A DNA stretch of 64,000 nucleotides from assembly GCF_040529045.1 (NCBI RefSeq), contig NZ_CP131914.1, positions 2,216,501 to 2,280,500 of the forward strand, in the 5' to 3' direction. This document shows positions 6,966-15,295 of this stretch, piece by piece. The translations under genes and the position numbers were made by a program. The number at the start of each line of letters is the position of its first letter. The first letter of the stretch is position 1. This DNA comes from Xanthomonas indica (GTDB lineage: Bacteria; Pseudomonadota; Gammaproteobacteria; Xanthomonadales; Xanthomonadaceae). The notes below the pieces were generated by a model. It made no database searches. It was not told where the DNA came from and worked only from the letters and a program-made list of their open reading frames with translations.

Positions 6966-8978
6966 TCACGGCCACAGGTGGATCTGCTCGGCCTCGCTGC
7001 GGACCATCGGCTGGCCCGGCTTGCAGGTGAAGGTCGCGGCGAAGGCGGGCAGGTTGGCCAGCGCGCCGTTGGTGCGCCAGCGGCCAGGCGCGTGCACGTC
7101 GGCGGTGACCCGCTGCACGGCTTCGTTCGGCGACAGCTGCTGCGCCCACAGGCCGGCCCAGGCCTTGTAGAACGCCTGCTTGCCGGCCTCGCTGGCGCTC
7201 GGCTGCGCGGCGCCGTAGGCCTGCCAGGCCAGTTCGACGCTGCCGATGTCGGTCAGGTCCTCGTCCTGGGTCAGCGGGCCGTTGACCTTGGCCCCCTTCA
7301 CGCCGGGGAAGTCGTAGGCGCCGTACTGCGCGGCGGTGCGGGCGGCCAGCGCGTTCCAGGCGCTCTTGTCCTCCGGGGTCCACCAGTTGCGCAACTGGCC
7401 CTGCGCGTCGACCTGGCTGCCCTTGTTGTCGATGGCGCCGATCAGTTCGTGCGCGACCATCGCGCCGTAGGCGCCGTACAGCGCCGCGGCGTCGCCGCCG
7501 GCCGCGTACACCGGCGGCTGCAGCACCGCGGCGGTGACGATCAGGCGGTTCTGGGCGATGTCGTAGGTTAGCGCCGGCTGCTGCGGCAGCACGTCCCAGC
7601 GGCGGTCGGCGTTGCCCTTGCCGATGCGCTTCATCTCCTCGCGGTGACGCCAGGTGGAGGCGATCAGCATGTTGCCGCCGAAGCTGCCGCGGCCCATCGG
7701 CTGCAGGGTGTAGTCGAGGTCACGGCGCGGCGCGCCGACTTCGATCTTCAGCGCGGCCAGCTTGGCCTGCGCCTCGGTGCGCGCCGGCTCGCTCAGCCAG
7801 GTGCTGCGCTTGACCGCGGCGATCTGCGCGTCGCGCACCTGGTCGGCGATGGTCTCGGCCTGGCGGCGGGTGTCGGCCGACAGGTAGCGGGCCACGTACT
7901 CGCGGCCGAGCATGGGGCCGGCGGCGACGTTGATCGCGTCCAGCACCTGCGCCCAGCGCGGCGGCGGCGCGACCTGGCCCTGCAGCACGCGGCCGCGGAA
8001 CTCGAAGCTGGCGTCGCGGAAGCTCTTGGACAGGTACGGCGCCATCGCATCGCCCACGCGCCAGCGCAGGTAGGCCTTCCACTGCTCAGGCTTGATGCTG
8101 ACGATCATGCCGTCGAGCTGCTTGAACATGTCCGGGTCGGCCATCGACACCAGGTCGTCGTTGACGCCCTGCGCCTTGAGGAAGGCGTCGAGCTGCAGGT
8201 TGCGGTACTGCTTGTTCAACTCCTTGGTCGAGATCGGCGCGTAGTTGTTGAACGGGTTGTTGATGCCTGCCAGCGACTTGGCGCTGCGCGCCAGCGCGGT
8301 CTCGATCTGCAGCACCGACTGGGTGTCGGCCTCGAGCCGGTCGGCTGGGGTACCGGTCAGGGTCAGGATCTGCTTGATGTAGGTGCGGTAGCGGCCCATC
8401 AGCGCCAGGGTGTCGGCGTCGGTGCGGGTGTAGAAGGCCGGGTCGGGCAGGCCCATGCCGCCCTGCATGAAGTAGCCGATGTGGCGGTCCAGCGCCTTCA
8501 GGTCGACGTCGGCACCGAAGTTGAACGCGACTGGGATGCCGATCTGGTGCAGCGCGGCGATCGAGGCCGGCACGTCCTTGGCCTTCTTGATCGCGTCGAT
8601 GCGGCCGAGCAGCGGCGCGATCGGATTGGACCCGTCCTTCTCCACCGCGGCCTCGTCCAGGCCGCTGGCCCAGAAATCGCCCAGCGCCTTCTGCACCGCG
8701 TTCTGCGGCGACTGCATGGAGGCGTCGAGCAGGTCGCGCTGCTGTTGCTGCGCACGCTCGGCGAGCTGGCCCAGCGCGGTGACCGCGCCGGTCTGCGGCA
8801 CCGGATTCTGCTTCAGCCAGTCGGCGTTGGCATCGTCGTAGAAGTCGCTGCAGGCGGCGCTGATCGGCGGGGCCTTGGGCGCGGCGGCGCGCTTCTTCTT
8901 GGGCGCGGCATCGGCGGCCGAGGCGAGGGCGATCAGGCCGAGGGCGACGGCGAGGGCAAGCGGACGGGCATTGGGCAT
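6966..8978 (-). CDS. M13-family metallopeptidase homologue with degenerate zinc motif
   Basis: Neprilysin/PepO-like secreted protein of 670 residues, the length of the family. A signal peptide (residues 1-24, LIALASAADA) is followed by a Lys/Ala-rich linker. The M13 zinc site should read HExxH followed by ExxxD; here residues 510-514 read HELIG, so the second zinc histidine is glycine, while EDLTD in the third-ligand region is kept. The C-terminal CKPGQPMVRSEAEQIHLWP is the family ending. It lies directly downstream of a second M13 gene on the same strand that has an intact site, about 240 bases away. It is most likely catalytically impaired or inactive; no frameshift is present, so it is not treated as a pseudogene. 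Confidence 0.88.
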   Translation of the reverse strand: MPNARPLALAVALGLIALASAADAAPKKKRAAAPKAPPISAACSDFYDDANADWLKQNPVPQTGAVTALGQLAERAQQQQRDLLDASMQSPQNAVQKALGDFWASGLDEAAVEKDGSNPIAPLLGRIDAIKKAKDVPASIAALHQIGIPVAFNFGADVDLKALDRHIGYFMQGGMGLPDPAFYTRTDADTLALMGRYRTYIKQILTLTGTPADRLEADTQSVLQIETALARSAKSLAGINNPFNNYAPISTKELNKQYRNLQLDAFLKAQGVNDDLVSMADPDMFKQLDGMIVSIKPEQWKAYLRWRVGDAMAPYLSKSFRDASFEFRGRVLQGQVAPPPRWAQVLDAINVAAGPMLGREYVARYLSADTRRQAETIADQVRDAQIAAVKRSTWLSEPARTEAQAKLAALKIEVGAPRRDLDYTLQPMGRGSFGGNMLIASTWRHREEMKRIGKGNADRRWDVLPQQPALTYDIAQNRLIVTAAVLQPPVYAAGGDAAALYGAYGAMVAHELIGAIDNKGSQVDAQGQLRNWWTPEDKSAWNALAARTAAQYGAYDFPGVKGAKVNGPLTQDEDLTDIGSVELAWQAYGAAQPSASEAGKQAFYKAWAGLWAQQLSPNEAVQRVTADVHAPGRWRTNGALANLPAFAATFTCKPGQPMVRSEAEQIHLWP

Positions 8979-9163
8979 CGGGAACGCATCCGGTCAGGAT
9001 TAAAGTCGGCGGAGTTTAACAAGCCGCGGTGTGCAACTGTGGCGATGACGCGCGTCCATCGCCCAACCGGATTCAGCGAGCGGCTTGGGCAACCACGGAC
9101 GCCTGTGGCCGCGCAGGGCGGCCGGCATCGCCGCCGCTGCCGCAGATCGGTGTTCACGCAAAG

Positions 9164-9190
9164 AAAAGGCCCGGACATGCCGGGCCTTTT
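9164..9190 (-). terminator. intrinsic terminator of the intact M13 gene
   Basis: GGCCCGG / CCGGGCC arms with loop ACATG, flanked by AAAA and TTTT, 26 bases after the stop of the gene ending at 9216. Read on the minus strand the hairpin is followed by TTTTCTTT. It separates the two M13 genes, so the downstream paralogue may have its own promoter between 8979 and 9163. Confidence 0.75.
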
Positions 9191-9215
9191 CGCGAGACGG
9201 CGGTGACGCTGCCGC

Positions 9216-11336
9216 TTACCAGATCACCACGCGCTTGTCGCCGCTGCGCACCATCGGCGCGCCCGGCTTGCACTGGAACGCGGTGGCGAAGGCCTCCAGG
9301 TTCGACGGCGCGCCGATCGCGCGGAACTGCGCCGGGGCGTGCGGGTCGGTGGTCAGGCGCACCATCGCGTTCTGCGGGGTGTACTTGGTGCGCCACACCG
9401 TGGCCCAGTTGATGAAGAAGTTCTGGTCGCGGCTCATGCCGCCGACCTTCGGGTCGTCCTTGCCCTCGGTGGCCTTCTTCATGGCGTCGTAGGCGGTGGT
9501 GATGCCGCCCAGGTCGGCGATGTTCTCGCCCAGGGTCAGCTTGCCGTTGACGTGCTTGCCATCGACTTCGTAGCCGTCGAACTGCTGGACCAGCTTGCCG
9601 GTGAGCGCGGAGAACTTCTTGGCGTCGGCCGGGGTCCACCAGTTCTCGAAGTTGCCGGTCGGCCCGAAGCGCGCGCCCTGGTCGTCGTAGCCGTGGGTCA
9701 TCTCGTGGCCGATCACCGCGCCGATGCCGCCGTAGTTGAACGCGTCGTCGGCCTTGGGGTCGAAGAACGGCGGCTGCAGGATCGCCGCCGGGAACACGAT
9801 CTCGTTCTGCAGCGGGTTGTAGTAGGCGTTGACCGTCTGCGGGGTCATGCCCCACTCGGTCTTGTCCACCGGCTTGCCGATCTTGCTCAGGTTGTACTTG
9901 TAGTTGAACGCGGTGGCGGCGCGCACGTTGTCCAGGTAGCTGTCGCGCTTGGTGGTCAGGCTGCTGTAGTCGCGCCACTTGTCCGGGTAGCCGATCTTCG
10001 GGGTGAAGGTCTTCCACTTCTCCAGGGCCTTGGCCTTGGTCTCGTCGCTCATCCAGGTCAGCTTCTCCAGGCGCGCCTTCAGCGCCTGGCTCAGGTTCTG
10101 CACCAACTGCTGCATCTTGGCCTTGTCGTCGGCCGAGAAGGCGACCTTGACGTACATCTGGCCCATCGCCTCGCCGGCGCCGTTCTCGATGCTGCCGAGC
10201 ACGCGCTTCCAGCGCGGCTTCATCTCGGCCTGGCCGTTGAGCTCCTTGCCGTAGAAGGCGAAGTTCTCCTGCGCGAAGGCATCGCTCAGGTAAGGCGAGG
10301 CGCTGTCCACGGTGTGGAAGCGCAGGTAGGCACGCCACACCGACGGGTCGGTGTCGCCCAGCGCCTTGCTCACTTCCTGATGGAACGCCGGGATCGCCAG
10401 CGAGAACTTCTCCGGCACGGCCACGCCCTGCGACTCGAAGAACTTGGTCCAGGGGAAGTTCGGGGTCAGCTTGTCGGCCTCGGCCGGGGTGACCGGGTTG
10501 TAGGCCAGTTCGGCGTCGCGCGAGAGCTGCTCGCTGGACTTGGACACCTTGGCCAGGCGGGTTTCCAGCGCCACCACGTCCTGCGCCTGCTTGGCCGCAT
10601 CGGCGGCCGGCACGCCGGCCAGTTCCAGCACCTTGGCCACGTGCGCCTGGTAGGCCTTGAGCTTGTCCTGCTTGTCGGCGTCGACGTAGTAGCTGCGGTC
10701 GGGCAGGCCCAGGCCGCCCTGCATGGCGTAGGCCATGTTCATCGTCGAGTTCTTGAAGTCGGCCTCGGCACCGAAGCCGAACAGGCCGTTCTCGCCCTTG
10801 GCCGCGCTCTGGCGCAGGTACTCGGCGATCGCCGGGCCATCCTTGAGGCCGTCGATCGCGGCCAGGTCGGCCTTCAGCGGCTCGATGCCCTGGGCGTTGA
10901 TCTTGGCTTCGTCCATGCCCGAGGACCAGAAGTCGCCGACGATCTTTTCCACGCCCTGCGGGTTGGCGGCAGAGGCGGCCTGTTCGGCCAGCTGGTGCTG
11001 CACGGCCACCGAGCGCTCGTCCAGGATCGAGAACGCGCCCCAGCTGCTGCGGTCCTTCGGAATCTCGTTGGCGGCCAGCCACTTGCCGTTGACGTAGCCA
11101 TTGAAGTCGTCGCAGGCGTTCTTGCTGGCGTCCAGGTCGTCGACGTTGAACGCGTTGTAGGCCGGCAGCTTGCTGGTGTCGAGCTTGAGCTCGGCCGGTG
11201 CCGCGGCGGGGGCGGCCGCGGGGGCGGGCTTGGCGGCGTCGGCGGCGGGCGCGGCGCTCTCGGGCTTGTTGCAGCCGGTCAGCGCGGCGCTCACGGCCAG
11301 GGTCAACAGCAGCATCTTGGGATTGCGAAGGGTCAC
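9216..11336 (-). CDS. M13-family zinc metallopeptidase, lipoprotein (PepO-like)
   Basis: Envelope-anchored zinc endopeptidase of about 706 residues. The signal sequence LLLTLAVSAALTGC is a lipobox (Cys at about residue 22), followed by an Ala/Pro-rich linker to about residue 50. The M13 N-domain follows, then NAYYNP..NEIVFPAAILQPP, the intact zinc motif HEMTH (His544, Glu545, His548) in GHEMTHGYDDQGARFG, the third ligand in GENIADLGG, and the C-terminal CKPGAPMVRS. A GTG at 11336 with GGAG seven bases upstream is chosen; an ATG at 11378 would put a non-signal extension ahead of the signal peptide. Substrates are likely short peptides in the periplasm or medium. Confidence 0.9.
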   Translation of the reverse strand: MTLRNPKMLLLTLAVSAALTGCNKPESAAPAADAAKPAPAAAPAAAPAELKLDTSKLPAYNAFNVDDLDASKNACDDFNGYVNGKWLAANEIPKDRSSWGAFSILDERSVAVQHQLAEQAASAANPQGVEKIVGDFWSSGMDEAKINAQGIEPLKADLAAIDGLKDGPAIAEYLRQSAAKGENGLFGFGAEADFKNSTMNMAYAMQGGLGLPDRSYYVDADKQDKLKAYQAHVAKVLELAGVPAADAAKQAQDVVALETRLAKVSKSSEQLSRDAELAYNPVTPAEADKLTPNFPWTKFFESQGVAVPEKFSLAIPAFHQEVSKALGDTDPSVWRAYLRFHTVDSASPYLSDAFAQENFAFYGKELNGQAEMKPRWKRVLGSIENGAGEAMGQMYVKVAFSADDKAKMQQLVQNLSQALKARLEKLTWMSDETKAKALEKWKTFTPKIGYPDKWRDYSSLTTKRDSYLDNVRAATAFNYKYNLSKIGKPVDKTEWGMTPQTVNAYYNPLQNEIVFPAAILQPPFFDPKADDAFNYGGIGAVIGHEMTHGYDDQGARFGPTGNFENWWTPADAKKFSALTGKLVQQFDGYEVDGKHVNGKLTLGENIADLGGITTAYDAMKKATEGKDDPKVGGMSRDQNFFINWATVWRTKYTPQNAMVRLTTDPHAPAQFRAIGAPSNLEAFATAFQCKPGAPMVRSGDKRVVIW

Positions 11337-11517
11337 AGGCAGGCTCCAGGCCGACGTGGATAAAGGAATGGCCCGCACGGGCCGTGGCGAGACTCTACGC
11401 CGCCACGGGAGGTTTCAGGGGTGTCGAAGGTCATGGGCGGCCGCGCGCGTTGGGCCCTGGGACGGCCGCGTCGCCTGCCGGTCGGCAGGCCCGCCGGCGC
11501 TGGCTTACCATGCGGCC

Positions 11518-13110
11518 ATGACCCGTGAATCGCCATGCGATGCCCTGATCGTGGGCGCCGGCCACAACGGCCTGGTCTGCGCCGCCTACCTGGCGCGGGC
11601 CGGCTGGAAGGTGACGGTGCTGGAGCGGCGCGGCGTGGTCGGCGGCGCCGCGGTGACCGAGGAATTCCACCCCGGGTTCCGCAACTCGGTGGCGTCCTAC
11701 ACGGTGTCGCTGCTGCAGCCCAAGGTGATCGCCGATCTCGACCTGGCCGGGCACGGCCTGCGCATCGTGCCGCGCCGGCGCAACAACTTCCTGCCGTTGC
11801 CGGACGGTCGCTACCTGCTGACCGGCGCCGGCCACACCCAGGCCGAACTGGCCAAGTTCTCCGCGCGCGACGCCGCGCGCCTGCCGGCCTACGAGGCGCG
11901 GCTGGAGGGCATCGCCGACGTGCTGCGCGCGTTGGCGCTGCAGCCGCCGCCCAACGTCACCGACGGCGGCTGGCTGCAGGCCTTGCCCGAACTGCTGCGC
12001 GCCGGCCGCCTCGGCCGCCGCCTGCACGCGCTGGACGCGGAACTGCGCCAGGACCTGCTGGACCTGTTCACCATCTCCGCCGCCGAGTATCTGCAGCGCT
12101 GGTTCGAGAGCGACGCGGCGCAGGCGCTGTTCGGCTTCGACGGCATCGTCGGCAACTACGCCAGCCCGTACACGCCGGGCTCGGCCTACGTGCTGCTGCA
12201 CCACGTGTTCGGCGAGAGCAATGGGGTCAAGGGCGCCTGGGGCCATGCGCTGGGCGGCATGGGCGCGATCACCCAGGCGATGGCGCGCGCCGCGACCGCC
12301 GCCGGCGCGCAGATCCGCACCGATGCGGGCGTGCGCGAGATCCTGGTCGAGGACGGGCGCGCGGTCGGCGTGGTCACCGAGCAGGGCGAGCGGTTGCGGG
12401 CGCGGCGCGTGGTCGCCAACGTCAATCCCAAGCTGCTGTACGAACGCCTGCTCGACCCGGCACACGTGCCGGCCGCGACCCGCGCGCGCATGGCGCACTG
12501 GCGCTGCGGGTCGGGCACCTTCCGCATGAACGTGGCGCTGTCGCGCCTGCCCAGTTTCAGCGCGCTGCCGGGGCCGGGCGACCACCTCACCGCCGGCATC
12601 GTGCTGGCGCCGAGCCTGGACTACATGGACCGCGCCTATCACGACGCGCGCCGGCATGGCTGGTCGCGCGAGCCGATCGTCGAGTTGCTGATTCCCAGCA
12701 CCCTGGACGACAGCCTGGCGCCACCGGGCCAGCACGTGGCCAGCCTGTTCTGCCAGCACGTGGCGCCGCAGTTGCCGGACGGGCGCAGCTGGGACGCGCA
12801 CCGCGACGAGGTCGCCGAGCTGATGATCGCCACCGTCGAGCGCTACGCGCCGGGCTTCGCCGCCTCGGTGCTGGGCCGGCAGGTGCTGAGCCCACTGGAC
12901 CTGGAGCGCACCTTCGGGCTGATCGGCGGCGACATCTTCCATGGCGCGCTGAGCCTCAACCAGTTGTTCAGTGCGCGGCCGATGCTCGGCCAGGCGGCCT
13001 ACCGCGGTGCGATTTCCGGTCTGTTCCTGTGCGGCTCGGGCACCCATCCCGGCGGCGGCGTGACCGGCGCGCCCGGCCACAACGCGGCGATGGCGCTGCT
13101 GCGCGGCTGA
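11518..13110 (+). CDS. FAD-dependent oxidoreductase, PYROXD2/phytoene desaturase-like
   Basis: Soluble flavoprotein of 530 residues. The N-terminal dinucleotide motif ALIVGAGHNGLVCAAYLARA continues into TVLERRGVVGGAAVTEEFHP, the pattern of the CrtI/PYROXD2 branch. The C-terminal FAD contact GLFLCGSGTHPGGGVTGAPG is intact. Relatives include carotenoid desaturases and isomerases, but no other carotenoid gene is nearby, and this subgroup (annotated generally as NAD(P)/FAD-dependent oxidoreductase) has no settled substrate. The ATG at 11518 begins right before the nucleotide-binding fold; upstream in-frame codons would add unrelated sequence. It is divergent from the M13 gene. Confidence 0.85.
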   Translation: MTRESPCDALIVGAGHNGLVCAAYLARAGWKVTVLERRGVVGGAAVTEEFHPGFRNSVASYTVSLLQPKVIADLDLAGHGLRIVPRRRNNFLPLPDGRYLLTGAGHTQAELAKFSARDAARLPAYEARLEGIADVLRALALQPPPNVTDGGWLQALPELLRAGRLGRRLHALDAELRQDLLDLFTISAAEYLQRWFESDAAQALFGFDGIVGNYASPYTPGSAYVLLHHVFGESNGVKGAWGHALGGMGAITQAMARAATAAGAQIRTDAGVREILVEDGRAVGVVTEQGERLRARRVVANVNPKLLYERLLDPAHVPAATRARMAHWRCGSGTFRMNVALSRLPSFSALPGPGDHLTAGIVLAPSLDYMDRAYHDARRHGWSREPIVELLIPSTLDDSLAPPGQHVASLFCQHVAPQLPDGRSWDAHRDEVAELMIATVERYAPGFAASVLGRQVLSPLDLERTFGLIGGDIFHGALSLNQLFSARPMLGQAAYRGAISGLFLCGSGTHPGGGVTGAPGHNAAMALLRG

Positions 13111-13130
13111 GCGGCGGTCCCGCGGCAGGG

Positions 13131-13160
13131 CAAAAAAAACCCTGGCATGGCGGCCAGGGC
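13131..13160 (-). terminator. intrinsic terminator of the S9 peptidase gene
   Basis: Hairpin CCCTGGC / GCCAGGG preceded on the plus strand by eight A residues; on the minus strand this reads as a stem followed by TTTTTTTT, about 75 bases after the stop at 13234. It also lies just past the end of the convergent oxidoreductase gene. Confidence 0.8.
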
Positions 13161-13233
13161 GAGGAAAGGCGCGGCGCGTGCAGCGCGCCGCGCGGGCCAC
13201 GGCGGCGCGCCGTGGCGTTGTCTGCGCGCGGGG

Positions 13234-15216
13234 TCAGGGCGTGCCGGCCTGCGCGCGACCGCCCAGATGCGCGTCGAAGAACGCCAGCATCCTGGTGTAG
13301 AGGTTGAGGTTGTGCTCCTCCTTGTAGAAGCCGTGGCCTTCGCCGGATTGCACGATCACGCCTTCGGGCGGATGCCCGGCGTCCTGCAATGCCTTGGCCA
13401 GCGCTTCGGTGTGCTCCGGCGGGCAGCGGTCGTCGCGGGCACCGGCGGCGAGGTAGATCGGCAGGGTCAGCGCCTGTACGTGATGGATCGGCGACATCCG
13501 CTCCTGCTCGGCACTGCTGCTGCCGAAGGCGCGCAGCAGGTAGCGCCTGCCGCTCTCGCTCTTGCTGGTGTCGCTGAGCCGCAGCTGGAGCTTGGCGTCG
13601 TACATGCCGACATAGCCGAACGCGCACTGGAACAGGCCCGGCGCGCGCACCGGCGCCATCATCGCCGCGTAGCCGCCGAAGCTGCCGCCGTAGATGCAGA
13701 TGCGCGATTTGTCGACCAGGCCCTGCTGGATCGCGTACTGCGTGCCGTCGACGATGTCGTTCATGATGCCGCCGTCCCACTGCCCGTAGGCACGGTCCAT
13801 GAACGCCTTGCCGAAGCCGCCGGAGCCGCGGTAGTTGAGTTGCAACGTGGCGTAGCCGCGGCTGGCGAACAGTTGCGCCTCGGAATGGAAGCCCCAGCTG
13901 TCGCGCGGCCCCATCGGCCCGCCGTGCACGTTGACGATCAGCGGCAGATTCTTGGCCTGTGCCCCGGCCGGCACGGTGAGGTAGCCGTGGATGCGCAGGC
14001 CGTCGCGGGCGGTGAACTGGATCGGCGTGACCGTGGCCATCTTCGCCGCATCGATCCACGGCCGGCTCTTCATCAGGAAACGCGCCTTGCCGGTGGCGCG
14101 CTCGTACAGGTACAGCTCGCCCGGGTTCTGGTCGCTGCGCACGCTGACCACGATGGTGTCGCCGGTGCGGGTGGCGCTGGCGAAATCGACGTATTGGCCG
14201 GGAAAGGCCGCGGCCAGGCTGGCGTACAGGGTCGCGTCCGGATGCGCCTCGTCGATCAGCTTGACCTGCGGCGCGCCGGCCTCGGTGACGACGGCCAGTG
14301 CGGTGTCCGAGCCGTCGGTGGCGGTGATGGTGCGCGCGACCTCGCTGGTGGCGTCCTGGAACAGCGAAACGAAACGTCCGCTCTGCGGATCCAGGTAGCC
14401 GAACGCACCGGGCGCCTTGCCGTCGTCGCGGGTGGCGTAGACGCGGCCGTCGGCGGTGGACCAGGCGATGTCCAGACGCGCGCCGTCGGCCTTGCTGGCG
14501 TTGATCAGCTCCCACTTGCCGTCCTTCAGCGCGTACACCTCGCTGTGGCTGTCGTAGCCGGTGTCGTCGTCCTTGTCGCTCTGGCAGGTGGCGAAGGCGG
14601 GCTGCTTGGCGGCGTCCAGGGCGATGGAGCAGTTCGCCTTGGGCGCGCGGCCCAGCGACTTGCGCCGCCCGCTGAGGGTGTCGATCAGCACCACCTCGGT
14701 GCCGGCGCCCTCCGAGGAGCGCGGGTAGCGCACCTGCATGACCACGTTCTGCTCGTCGTCGCGCAGCGTGTCGAGTAATGAGAAGGCTTCGCGGCCCACG
14801 CTCTTGCCGCGCTGGGTGACGCCTTGCGTGCCGTATTCGATCAGGGTACGCGGCTGGCTGCCATCGGCGTCGACCGCGAACCATTCGCCGGTGCCCATCG
14901 GCCGCTCGAACGCACCGACCTTCTTGACGGCGGTGAACAGCAGCCGCTTGCGGCCGGTCCAGTAGAACGCGCCGACGCTCTTGCCGTCGGGCAGTACATT
15001 GACCTTGATCGGTTTGAGGTCGCGCGTGCCGAGCACGGTCAGCACGTCCTGTTCGCCGCGGTCCACGGTGAGCGCGAGATACTCACCGTCCGGCGAGATC
15101 TTGACCGCACTGTAGGTGGGGCGCTTGACGAAATCCGAAATGGGCGGGGGCGCGGCCGCGGCGGCACTGCCGTGCAGGCACAGCCCCAGCGCGCAGAAAG
15201 CAACGAGTCGTTTCAC
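13234..15216 (-). CDS. S9-family (prolyl oligopeptidase type) serine peptidase, exported
   Basis: Alpha/beta-hydrolase peptidase of about 660 residues. The signal peptide KRLVAFCALGLCLHGSAAAA suggests export. An N-terminal beta-propeller-like region (blocks such as YSAVKISPDGEYLALTV) precedes the hydrolase domain: LIVNVHGGPMGPRDSWGF, the nucleophile in YGGSFGGYAAMM (about residue 510), the Asp in AAGARDDRCPPEH and the His in GEGHGFYKEEHN. GTG at 15216 is chosen because AAGGA sits five bases upstream; the ATG at 15222 would leave no gap to that site. It follows the TonB-dependent receptor by about 80 bases on the same strand, which suggests peptide uptake and digestion as a joint role. Confidence 0.9.
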   Translation of the reverse strand: MKRLVAFCALGLCLHGSAAAAAPPPISDFVKRPTYSAVKISPDGEYLALTVDRGEQDVLTVLGTRDLKPIKVNVLPDGKSVGAFYWTGRKRLLFTAVKKVGAFERPMGTGEWFAVDADGSQPRTLIEYGTQGVTQRGKSVGREAFSLLDTLRDDEQNVVMQVRYPRSSEGAGTEVVLIDTLSGRRKSLGRAPKANCSIALDAAKQPAFATCQSDKDDDTGYDSHSEVYALKDGKWELINASKADGARLDIAWSTADGRVYATRDDGKAPGAFGYLDPQSGRFVSLFQDATSEVARTITATDGSDTALAVVTEAGAPQVKLIDEAHPDATLYASLAAAFPGQYVDFASATRTGDTIVVSVRSDQNPGELYLYERATGKARFLMKSRPWIDAAKMATVTPIQFTARDGLRIHGYLTVPAGAQAKNLPLIVNVHGGPMGPRDSWGFHSEAQLFASRGYATLQLNYRGSGGFGKAFMDRAYGQWDGGIMNDIVDGTQYAIQQGLVDKSRICIYGGSFGGYAAMMAPVRAPGLFQCAFGYVGMYDAKLQLRLSDTSKSESGRRYLLRAFGSSSAEQERMSPIHHVQALTLPIYLAAGARDDRCPPEHTEALAKALQDAGHPPEGVIVQSGEGHGFYKEEHNLNLYTRMLAFFDAHLGGRAQAGTP

Positions 15217-15295
15217 GAGCATCCTTTTTGCGTGATTGCACACAGCGAGAGCCCGATGCCGGGCTCTCGCTGACCTCCAGTGCGCGTGCCGCGGC

